Below, piece by piece: positions 46,733 through 57,481 of a stretch of DNA of 64,000 bases. Positions within the stretch are counted from its first letter, which is position 1, and each line of letters starts with the position of its first letter. The notes under the pieces were generated by a model. That model saw only the letters and a program-made list of their open reading frames with translations, was not told the origin of the DNA and made no database searches. The stretch covers positions 15,624,001 through 15,688,000 of the forward strand of contig OZ316898.1 in assembly GCA_973895155.1 (NCBI GenBank). The letters are read 5' to 3'. Source of the stretch: Marsupella aquatica. Taxonomy: Eukaryota > Marchantiophyta. The position numbers and the translations under genes are program-made.

Positions 46733-48086
46733 TAGCGCCGGGCATTTATAGGCAAAACAAACACAAACGCATCATGCCAAATACTAGCACCAGACGTTCA
46801 AACCCAAAATAATGAAACATTAATCGCCCAAACATGTCGAATACTAGAGCCGGCGCTTCACATGCTTTGTGGAGCAAATCACGAGAACGTAGGAGTGATG
46901 TTCAGGCTGAGAGCCAAATAGAAACCAAACATTTCTAACAGTCTAGGTTCAATATCAAAGCACAAAAGCAGGACTTAACCAAGGTATCTGAGTCAGAACG
47001 TCAAACGGGAAATTGAAAGAAAAGAAACCCGAGCTTTTTTATTTAAGTGAAACATATTGTCCTCGATGTACAAATATTGCTACATAGAAACACTAAAGTT
47101 TCCAATACAATTGTAACTAGCGCCAGGTGCTAATACTCCCGGTGGGTGCTTCCTCGTACCATATCCTAGCTTGAAGAGTGACAGTCATCGTCAATCCCAA
47201 CATCCTAACGATCTGGATCTTGGCGGAAACCATCTAATCAGAAGTTGACATATGCTCTCGTGGGCCGTCGATACACTGGTCTCCGAAAACCCGCTTCTAG
47301 GAGATTTGTATCTTGAAAGTCGACACGTCCATACACCTCTTGAAGTCAACGATGGAGAGGCAATGGCACCTGCATGGGTTCGGGCAGGTGAACAGAAAAC
47401 CTCTCCATAAATGGTGGCGACGGAACATCACGCTGCCAAGGGATGTTCCTCTCCCTGGGACTGATACCTTCATCTGGCGCAAGATGGAGGCAATTGACAA
47501 AGTCTGTGGTTTTTGTCTCAACAGATTCAGTCCTTGTCTCGAATGAAGTAAAGTGAGTCAAAACGGGAAGAATGTGATTTCCTTCAATAACCCTATGTGC
47601 GCCAATCTCCATTCCCATATCTCTATCAATACCAGAGTTATTAAGATCCGGATGTGGCCCTACATTGGAGCTTCCAAAATGGCCTTCCATGGAATCGAGA
47701 AGGAGAAAAACGAGTGCAATGGACTTTGAAAGAAGCAAGCAATGTGCAGAACTGATAAGTTTTGATATCCCAAACACAATAATATGTTTATAAGGCACTT
47801 GGATTTCCCGTTATTGGTCCTCTTCTCGGTACCAGTCTCCGACTGAAAGCCAAATGACCGTTGGACGGAAATGACAAATTTCAAACGGAAACTTCCAACG
47901 TATTTTTTTAGGGGGTACCATTTTGGGGAGCGTCGGGCGCTAGTTAAATAAGGAGAGGAACCCACACAAAGGACGTTATGAAAGACCCCATTACCAGGTT
48001 TGACAAACCCATTAACCATTGAATGGAAGTGGCAATCTCCCACAAACTCAATTCCGATTTAATAAATTCAATAGCGCCAGGTGCTA
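46733..48086. repeat. Palindrome cluster in the left part of copy B
   Basis: Copies lie at about 46733, 46784, 46847, 47118, 47929 and 48072, decayed mainly by C-to-T and G-to-A changes (for example TAGCGCCAGGTGCTA at 47118 and 48072). Confidence 0.8.
47226..47690 (-). pseudogene. Third transposon ORF, copy B (unknown function)
   Basis: From ATG at 47690 ('MEGHFGSSNVGPHPDLN') the minus-strand frame runs to a TGA near 47346, and the same frame continues past it with sequence that matches copy A ('GRVDFQDTNLLEA'). The block 'PDEGISPRERNIPW' (about 47435-47480) matches copy A. It lies about 450 bp downstream of the methyltransferase gene and on the same strand. No domain was recognised, and copy 1 lacks it. 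Confidence 0.55.
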
Positions 48087-49212
48087 ACAAAAACCAAGGG
48101 CAGCGTACAGTTGAGAGGTACAGTTGATCAAGGAGAAAATTGCTACCCTTCAGTGTCAGATTTTGAGCTATCATTCTGGGAGCTATGAGATCTGTCGGTC
48201 GACTCTGCCTCATCATCAATATACTTGCTTCTAGAAACATCATCTATATAGGGGTTCCTCATGAACTTTCTGTCTACTCCCCTAAGAAGCCTAAGTCCTT
48301 TTGTTTCCCAACATAGCGTCCTAAATTTCTCTACCTTCCTCGCGACGTTCTCAGCGTATGATGGCAACACAAACGGCTTCTTGGGAGTGATGATTACATT
48401 TTGAGCCACTTTCCTTCGGAGTTGAAACCGTTTTCTTTGGTTCCATTCTGACCTGCTCAAAAGAGAAACGGAAGAGAAAGAGGAAGTAAGTACTTAACCA
48501 ATAGAACCGGTGGAATTGAAGGTTAGCCAACAATTGAAAGGATAAAGGAGCTTACGAGAGACAAAAATTACTCGGAAGACTCTTCGCTATCCTCCGTTGA
48601 CCCTTCATGCCGGGTTTCCTCTTTCCCACCGTCATTGACATCCTCAGGAACCTCATCTTCTAGAGTCCCATCATCTTCGTCCGAATCAAAGTTGAGGACA
48701 TATCTAAGTCTATCTTTCTTTTTTTGTCCAGTTATTTGAGGAGGGGGAGGTTGTGTCTCCAAAGGTTTGGGAGAAATGAGGTCCAAAAAAATCCTCGAAG
48801 CGGTCTCAACAAACTCCCAACGAGTTTCTAACCCGATGACAAAACGGCCCGAGTAATCCCCAGCAATGAACGTACTACCTGAGCCGACGGTCCAATCAAT
48901 TACAATATCCTTAGGTATCGTAAACAGTTCTAGGATAGTTTGCATAAAACCAATCGGTAGTCGGGCATTCCCAGTAACATGGAGTTCAGGACAATGATCT
49001 TCCTTCAAAGATTGTAGCCCAATAAGGTTTGAGATTGAAGGATCTTCAGCGCTAGACAACGGCTTGAACCTTGGATCCTTTGGGACCTTTCCCTTAAAAG
49101 AAACTCGACAAACTATATCCAGTCTAAGAGTGAAGACCTGCAAAAGTAGACAAACCAATTGGATTTTAAAAATCTCTTAGTCATGCGAGAAGACCTCCTA
49201 ATAAATAAAGAT

Positions 49213-49227
49213 TGGCGTCGGGCGCTA
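49213..49227. repeat. 15-bp palindrome in intron 3 of copy B
   Basis: A decayed copy (TTGGCGTCGGGCGCTA-like) in the intron 49138-49256. Confidence 0.7.
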
Positions 49228-50000
49228 GTATAGCTATACGCAAAGAGAACATTTACCTGGACATCTGTCTTGGATCTGTACATTGGGACAGACCTGAAAA
49301 CATTGTGCGTATTGATGCACATGAACTTCTTGGATTGCTGACATGCAAAAATGACCTTGGAAATCTGATCGTGGTCATCCAAGTATAAGATGGTGAGCAT
49401 GCCATCATCCGAAAGGAAAGGATCCATCGCCCGGAAAAACGATTCGGCTGCTGTGTGATCTGTTACATTCCATTTCGGGACCCGACGGTCAACAATTGTG
49501 GGTTTCAAACCAATTGGGAGATAGATAAAACCCGCATTCACCCCAAATGCATGATCGTTCCTTCCCACCTCTAATGACTCCTTTATATCTCTACACCCCG
49601 ACTTGATCAAATCCTTACCCCACTTCTCAGCATCTGCAATCCAATCTGGCTTCTCTTCCTTACTAAATGCACTATCAATGAATTCTGCCAAGCTTGACTT
49701 GACCATACAGTGTCTTCCAAGTTTGGTCTTGAAATTCCCCACATCCCGTTGGATACCGGCCCCATAAGCATTATCTCATGACGATTTCCAAGCATCGATG
49801 GTCCTTTTCTTCTTCTTCTTCGTGCTTGTAGCATCCATAGGAACTATAACCTTCCCCTTCTCAACGGGGGTGATGGGGTCTGGATTGGCACTAGTGTTGG
49901 CCTCAGAGACTTGTGGTGTTGCATTTACTTTTGTGTCATCCATGGCGGCATCTGATTTTCTCCCACCTACCGAAAACAGTGTCAAGCACATAAAGAGTGT

Positions 50001-50086
50001 TAGCGCCAGGCGCTGGCCAAACACCTACATTAATTTTGGGAAATAAAACATATTAAACTCACAACACATAATAGCACCAGGCGCTA
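50001..50086. repeat. Two palindromes in intron 2 of copy B
   Basis: TAGCGCCAGGCGCTG at 50001-50015 and TAGCACCAGGCGCTA at 50072-50086, inside the intron 49977-50123. Confidence 0.85.
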
Positions 50087-51480
50087 CCAAAGAAGGAAGT
50101 CGGAAGAAGGAGGTGTAGCTTACATTTTTTCCCAGACTTGGCACTAGCACTTGCCACAGGGGCATCCACCTTGGCTTTGGCTCTTGGTTTTTGGCTTCGA
50201 TCAACATGAACCACAGTGGTTTCGCATTTTTTTTGCAACTGAGTTGTCGACGTGTTGACGTCTCCCTCAATTCCTTGCTTCATGTCGGAGACAAATTGTC
50301 TCGGAACTTGGGATTTCGACAGTTTATGGAAAGCGTCCTTCTCAGTGTCATCAAAAGGAGAATCCCATCTGTCATTGTCAAGATACCAAGGGCAATGAAT
50401 TCTCTACCACTCTGACAATTTCCTCGGCGGAAGGATTCCCTCAGCGGGATACATCGAATACAGTTCGGCCAAAATGTCTCCGTCTGCGCAGATGACCCAA
50501 TTCTGGAAAGCAGCTGGGTAAGCCCCAAAATAGTCAAGCTTCACAATCTCCATGTGCATGAAGAAACGATAGACATATCGTTTCGCTCACTTTTGATTCT
50601 TGAGTGTGTAGTCTTCCTTGTCCGGGTACTTGGACATCCACATTGTATTGAAAAACTTACCTTTCACTGCATCCCCAAATTTTTTGAAATCATTGCACAC
50701 TATTTCAATGAGTGAGTCATAAGACTCACACTTCCATTCCTCCAATCGGTTGGAAGGAATTATTTCATTGATTTGCTGGAGGGCAGTCTACATCATACCA
50801 ATGGCAATTCCCTCCACGCTATTCCAAGTTTGCCATGTGTGGCACCACTGCTTCACAGGGTCATCGCTAACACTTTGCGGATGAAAGAACTGCTTCCTAA
50901 GCTCTGGCGTGCAATGCGCTACTAACAAAGTGCTCCTCAATTTGGGATCGAGGGCGAAGACTGCTGTAAATAACCTGGCACGGTCCATGGTACAAACAAC
51001 CGCATCCGGTTTCTTCTCATGTTTGTTCACCTCGGTCATCGGGTACATCTCAGTGCAAGGTGTCATGAAGTCTTCAAAATCTGGACTCAACAAGGGAGTG
51101 ATCTTTGAGACCTTGATCGCCCAATCCTTTGTTGCTTCTTTCATCATGACCGCATGTCGTTTGGACGTCTCTTGTTGAGACCAAGGATTTCCTTGAGCGG
51201 TAGCCGACTCTAGGTCCATCTTGAATTGACGAGAATAGGATTTAATCTTATTCTCGCATAAGATATACAAAAGTGCTTCTTGAGGCATTTTCTTGGTATA
51301 CCACGATCCTTTTCGAGTCTTCTGCATCACCTGCCCAAATTTCTTGAAGTTTGCCCCATCGATGATTGACTTATAGTATTCTAGATTGTTTGACAAAATC
51401 CTCTTCATTTGGTCGGCATCAAGTATCCAGGAAGGTTCCACCACGGCCTATCCAAGCCTACAGAAGAATTTGTCAGTCAA

Positions 51481-51495
51481 TAGCACCAGGCACTA
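51481..51495. repeat. 15-bp palindrome in intron 1 of copy B
   Basis: TAGCACCAGGCACTA, a symmetric double variant, lies in the intron 51458-51547. Confidence 0.8.
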
Positions 51496-52259
51496 GTAAA
51501 AAAGCATACTACGAACGAGAGACACTGAAATTCAAAGAGAGACTTACTGGTTCATAGTATGCATAGCCGCCTCAATCTCAATCAAAGATCCCTTTTCACC
51601 CTTGAAAATAGTACATTGCACACGCGGGTGATACTTGATATCATCGGGATTTTCTTTCGTAACGATCGACCATGCGTAAAGTCGATGGCTACCGTCAAAA
51701 ACGTAAAACATCTTATCCTGTAACACCCTGAAGTCTGGATTGGCCGCACATTCAGCTTCAAACTTCTTGTTCTTGGCCACCCACATCGGGTCCCAGGTCG
51801 CTCGAATTTCCGGAGTACACGTCTGGACATTCCTATTCAAATCTGCCGGCTGGACATAAAACAACATTCCAATTTTTGAGTTATATCCTGTGCTACGAAA
51901 AGAGTCCTTCAACTTTTCAATTGAAGGACTTCCCTTTTGTAAGGTGCGAACAACTTCCATGTGAACCAAGCGGCACATTGGAATCCTTGGTGGGTCTTTG
52001 TCATGCCCTCAAAAATCCTTGCCAAACAACATAACGTGCTTCGAGATAACGTCGGACATTGTCAGCGACATTTCTCCTCGATCTTCCACAACGTATGTGT
52101 CGAGATTGTCCATCTTTTCTCTCCTGCTCTTTGGAAATGTGACAATCGTGACTATTTTGGGAGCTTGGGATGTTGTAGACCGTGTCACTTGACGACTGTA
52201 AACAGATCCAGAGAACAAGCACTCGGACGTCTGGGAATGGATCTGCTCTCTCTACCCGT

Positions 52260-53268
52260 TAGCACTATACCCATGCAAGGTGGTGGGGAGAGGGTCCATG
52301 TTTCGCATACACGAACTGCTTCACAATCATGATGAGTACCTCATTCGTACCGTACTTCTTCTAGAGAATTCTTGCTCGAATAACCTCTGAAACAAAACCT
52401 AAATATAGCGGAAAAGGAAGGTGGAGAGAGTATCATCTCTAAACTATCCCCTCGCTACATTGATAGCTATTTACGACATTCTCCTGAGCGCCACTTGTCA
52501 ACTTTTGATTAGTTGTTGGAATACTGTTGGCATATCTTCAATGTTACGTGACCTAACGTTACCGTTGAATATGACCGTTACATAAACAATTCGTTGGTTT
52601 TAATCTATATTCATAGGCGAAATCTCATATTGGTCAATAGTAGCGTCTGGCGCTACCAAAAACTCTCACTATTTAAACCCTAATTTCTCCTAAGTCAAGA
52701 CAAATTTGACCCTGAAGTAGAAAATAAAAAACAAAATGAATACATATTTTTGAATATTTGTCCTTAAATGGATGTCATGATTACCGTTTCAGATTAGCGC
52801 CCGACGCTAATATTAAATCTCCCCATTTTTGGAATATTTTGATAATATTTGTAAAATATCTACAAACATTTAGGATTTATGCTGAAACCCCGGGTATAAT
52901 ATTACAGTTTTATACCACAATTTAGGGTGTGGGTTTGAGTAGCGCCTGGCGCTAAATATATATTGCACCATTTTCAGTACATGTTGGAGTGAGGATGTTT
53001 GAGTAGCGCCAGGTGCTACTCAATTATGGTGATTTTATATACAGGATTATGCTGTTTGGAAAGGGACATCTTAGTGTCATTAGTGTAAATGTCGTTGACA
53101 TAACGACAAAAAACATTTATTGTGTCAGATGTGCTTTTGCCCGGTAGTGATTCTGTCGTATTCTAATGGCTCTGACAAACGGATTATTCACTATGAATAC
53201 CATTGTGTACGTTCGAAGACGTCATTCATTATCGTGAACTAAGTGTCTTTGGGCTGGCTGATCTTGCA
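52260..53268. promoter_or_regulatory. Divergent promoter region of copy B with a palindrome cluster
   Basis: About 1 kb between the methyltransferase and transposase starts. Palindromes lie at 52641, 52795, 52940 (perfect) and 53004. ACCGTT/AACGGT words near 52558, 52582 and 52781 resemble the CGGTAAC words of copy A. Promoter function is inferred from the head-to-head gene arrangement. Confidence 0.6.
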
Positions 53269-56200
53269 ATGTCGAGGTCAATCGTTCTGACGCGTCCATC
53301 TACTGGTGACCTTGTATCCATTCCATTGTCGGCCAATGACGTTTACAAGCAAGTTAGTGAGAATTATCTATGTGGGCGCTTTGGTTTGGATTTGAACGAC
53401 ATTGAGGACATTTTGGAGGATGGAAATGGAGATGAAGCGTCTAATTTCATTGCTTCTTTTGATGTTGATGACAGGATTTGTTTTTGGCACCTGAATGCAG
53501 GAATGCGGTATTCTGTTGTCATTCAAAAACCAGTACATCCGATCTCCCATCTTCATCCAAACCCTTTGTTGATGTTGTCTTGATTTCAGATAGCGACGAT
53601 GATGGACCTTTTGGTTTGCCTGAGTCTAGTGCTAAACCCCCTCACACAGTTGTTAAATAGGAGGTTACCCCTATTAAACAGGAGGTTCCAACTATTGTTC
53701 CCAAGAATTCCATTGTATATCGAAGAAGTGCAATGGATACCATTCTCAAGTCAACTGGTTCTAGTGAAATCTCAAGGTTCATCGTGGCTGGGAACTTTTG
53801 CCATGAACAAGTCAACTGTTTGCCAAAGAAATACAATGGAAATATTGTATTCGAGTTGCCTCCTGCGACGGGAGCTCTTTCGAAGGGGTCACGTCTACGC
53901 GACATGGACCGGTTGAAGGATTGCTACATCTAGACCAGAATATTTCCTACATCAGCTAATGTTCATCCCAAGAAATATTGGGAATTTGGTAAAGTAACGT
54001 GCACTGGTTCCATTGAGTGTAGGAATAATACTTGCGACTATTTTTGGCGGAAGAAAAGGAGGAACCAAAAGGCCTGGGCTCGAACCCCCAAACTGGGCGG
54101 GCAACATTGTGTTGGTTCATTCATTGACGAAGGTGGAGTAGTTTGCCACTTTTGTGATCAAGTTCCATTTTGTGTCCAATCCTGTCCAACACGTTTATTT
54201 TACATGTACCCTCAGGTTCTAGTTGACTCAGAAACCGTTACTCATATGTCATGCTTGGTGATTCATATGGGGATACACAACCATCCTTCAAGAAAGGTGT
54301 TTTCTCAAAGCGCAGAGAAGATTGTTGAGGAGGTTATCAAAAAGAAATTGGAATGAAATCCAATTTTCACCCCTGCTGGTGTAAAAAATGTTGCAACAGG
54401 GTCCTTTGTAAAGTCCTTGTGTGAAAGTATGGAAGATATTGAAGATATTGAAGAAACAAAGATATTTGAGTCGCTCATGGTAGTTTCCACACCCCAGAAG
54501 TTTGCGTCCCTTTTTCGTAGTGTTAGACAGGACCAGAAAGGTTGAGGTGAACTAGATTTTCTTGTTTGGTATCAAAGAAATATCAACATGCCTTTCCTCC
54601 AAAGGTACCTCCTACCAGGTCAAGGATCTCAAGATGACCGTCCTCACATATTCAAGATGACTTCGATCGGCCATGGATCAGGCGTTGATCTTTTGAGACA
54701 AATGCAACCTGGTGGAAGTCTCGAAGGTGCTTGGGTAAGTTTTGATGTCATGAAACGACTCACAAAAGACTGGGTTACTTTTAGTGCGCATATTTACGAT
54801 CACAACTATCGCGCTCTATGTACCTTATTTACTTGCGAACTAAAAGCAGAGGATACAGAGTCATTCAAGAAGGCTTGGAGACTAATGATTGAGGTGTCCA
54901 AGGAGAATGGATTAGAAAATCCGATCATTCATGGATTCATGGCGGACAATGCTCAAGCTGGATGGCTGGCAGTCCGAAACATCTTTTTTGGAGGGCATCC
55001 AAACCCAGAGCGTGAGCAAACTGACGCATTCCATTTCTACCAAGCCTTCCATCGCCATTCAGTTGAAGGAGTCATTGAAGCGAGTCAAGCAAAGCATCGC
55101 AGGCTTTGGGATAAGATGCGAAATGCCCCATATTTGTAGAGGCTTACAGACTTTCAAGGGAGATTGATTTGTGGTGGTAGTCAGGTAACTGTGTCCCCGG
55201 GAAGCTCCAGATGCTTCAGAGTTGGATTTCATGGTGGGTCGTCAGGTGGAGGCAATGGGGAAATTTTATTCGTTTGGTAAGTTGTTTTACTTTCCTTTCC
55301 GCTCTTTAGGTATTTCTCTGCTATATTCTCATTATAGAATGATTGTATCGATAGTGTAAACTTCTAATATTACAATACTATAGCATCCTTTAATACTAGC
55401 GCCTGGCGCTATTATTTACATGAACTGTCTGATGACACAATAGGACACAATAAGTTGTCCCTTAATCTACATTGCCAGTTTTTACTTCTAGGTACCGACT
55501 CCACTTCTCTAGCGCCCGACGCTAGTGTTTTCTTGTTGCGTAACAGGCAATTATTCTATGTAATTGCAGAACAAGAGTGTCAAAGAAGGGGCTAAGATTC
55601 CTAATTGTACAGGATCAGAGTCCGTGCACGCAAGTATGAAAGCATGGGTAATGAAGAAAAAGGTTGGGCTCTTTGAGGCATGTGAAATGGACCAAAATCG
55701 AGCTATTTCTCAGGTTGCTGCTCACATTGCGTATCGGAAAGGGTTGCATAGAGGCAAAGGTCCCACAATTTGGGAACTCGCTTTCCAATCAGCGGACCAG
55801 GCAGGCTCCCCCAAGTTGTTTGAAGATGCAATGAATATGCTAGTAGTCCAATGCTGCCGAGTTTGACTTGGAGAGACGGGCACCTCTCAATGGAGACGTT
55901 GTCACCAAATCTTTGAAGAGGAAAGGACATGCATCTGGGAATATCTCGCCACAAGACTCCCATAGGCATGATAAAATCCTTGTCACCTTGCCCAATACTA
56001 GATCAATGAAAAGGAAGAATCTTAATCGCACGACGTTTGAGGCTATCCCTTGCCCCACGCCTCAAGTTATTCCTGTTGTTAATCTGTCTAGAAGTGACAT
56101 TTTGGGCGGTGGAGAAGATGTCGATTTCAATACCCCTCCTGCTCAAGACCAAACGCGTTCAACGAGGCTTCCCCAGACTGCTCCCTCTGTGCTCCAGCAA

Positions 56201-56873
56201 TCATTACAAGAGTGTCCTGTCCGTGAGACCGAGGTTGCTCCAACTGCATGGCAATTACGTCGAACTTCAAAATTTGGCGCTGGTCCTTAGTGCAACGGAT
56301 CATTTGCCCATAATTCTGAAAGAGACGAGTGTTGCACTCGTGTGAAAAAAGTTGGATTTCCCTCACCACATGGTGTTATTGGCATTGTTGTCAAAGGACA
56401 ACGCATTTTCAGGGGGGAACCCATAACCGAAATGATTTGGTTTTGCCCAAACAATACATGTTACAGAAGCCGCCCGCGTCGAGGTGTATTGAACCTGCCC
56501 CCTTTCCCTGATAAAAGGGACAAATGTTTCGGAAGACGAGATGCAATATCTTCTTGAGAACGGAATCTCCCTAGTCCGTGGAAATGAACGTACAACTAGA
56601 CCCCCATCAGATTTTGATCTTCAAATCAATGTCAATATCTTCCAGAAAATGTGAATCTTCTCAAACCCAATGTTCGTCTCCAAAGCCGGAATGGGAGGAA
56701 TACGGTTGCTCGGTCAACTCTTACCCATGGTCACATGAATAGAATTGCGTCTGCAAAATAAGAGATGATGTCCATTTAGGGAGAGTGGGATGTCGCGATT
56801 GGGAATGCATGGGGAAAGCAGTTTAAGGTGCAAACGCACGAAAATATGCGGACACCGAATTGTTACTTTGTTC
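53269..56873 (+). pseudogene. MULE transposase, copy B (5' and central part)
   Basis: The start at 53269 ('MSRSIVLTR') aligns with copy A. In order: a diverged N-terminal domain; a SIM-like 'VDVVLISDSDDDG' (about 53550-53595, in another frame); the GCM1/WRKY-type zinc finger ('CRNNTC' near 54025, 'HMGIHNHPS' near 54280); and the MULE-type DDE region with candidate catalytic Asp residues at about 54744 ('WVSFDVMKRL') and 54945 ('HGFMADNAQAGW'), followed by 'TDAFHFYQAFHRH'. An intron of about 280 bp (about 55276-55568, two palindromes) precedes 'NKSVKEGAKIPNC'. The frame is broken by TAG near 53932 (Trp in copy A), TGA near 54355 and 54544, TAG near 55137, and a shift near 53500. The gene resumes at 63760 after the nested insertion. 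Confidence 0.75.
55397..55524. repeat. Two palindromes in a transposase intron
   Basis: TAGCGCCTGGCGCTA (perfect) at 55397-55411 and TAGCGCCCGACGCTA at 55510-55524, both inside the inferred intron of the transposase gene. Confidence 0.85.
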
Positions 56874-56979
56874 AGGCATCACCACCGAGACAGGAAACAG
56901 GAAAATAGGATTACTAGTACCAGCAAAAAGTTTCCTGTTACCAGGAAAATTTTACTATTATCAGTAAAAAACACGATCT

Positions 56980-57114
56980 TGTTGCAAACCATATACTCCA
57001 ACAATGTAATGAATCTTATTCATGTGTCCAATATATATACATGAGGTAGTTGAGTTAGATCTTGGTTAGATCTTAACTCGGGTTAAGATATCTAATCCTA
57101 GTTAGGGTATAACA
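56980..57114 (-). repeat. 3' LTR of the young copia element
   Basis: 135 bp, TGTTGC...ATAACA on the plus strand, with TAGATCTTGGT-TAGATCTTAAC showing the 11-bp duplication absent from the other LTR. Confidence 0.95.
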
Positions 57115-57481
57115 CTCCCCCTTGGGTGTTATAGTTTTTGATGAAATTATAACAACCAATCTAAGTTGCTATCAGTTAGATATCTTCTACCTATGTTATA
57201 TTGTGAGATGATGGAGGTGCAACCTCATTAAAACCTTCCCTACTAACATCATGGAAGGAAAGAGTATTGCCACCTTCCATCTCTTTTGTATGATCTATTT
57301 TGTATGTATGTAAGATCTAGAGTACAATACTGGTTTAATTGTGTTTTCTATGTTGTTAAGCTCCATAGAGGTTGTTGTCTCCATTGTCTTCATTGTAGTG
57401 TATGTGAGTTATTGATGTTCTTGAGAATGTCTTGATCTCCTTTGTGGTAGTATTGATGGTTTGCTTCTTCATAGTAAGTAG

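Larger units (their letters stand above)
48143..52259 (-). pseudogene. ParB-methyltransferase gene of the transposon, copy B
   Basis: Exons on the minus strand: about 52259-51548, 51457-50124, 49976-49257, 49137-48572 and 48452-48143, with splice sites at the same alignment positions as in A and 1. Exon 1 contains 'KMFYVFDGSHRLYAW' of the ParB-like core. Exon 3 has 'FIYLPIGLKP' at the expected catalytic motif IV position and 'AMDPFLSDDGMLTIL'. Exon 4 has motif I 'DWTVGSGST' and 'FVIGLETRWEFVE'. The exon 4 to exon 5 junction (GA/GTAATT ... CAG/GTCAGAATGG) avoids an apparent TAA. Stops include TGA at 52009, TAG after intron 1, and others near 50788, 50588, 50417 and 49775. The start codon of copy A aligns with ACG here. 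Confidence 0.75.
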
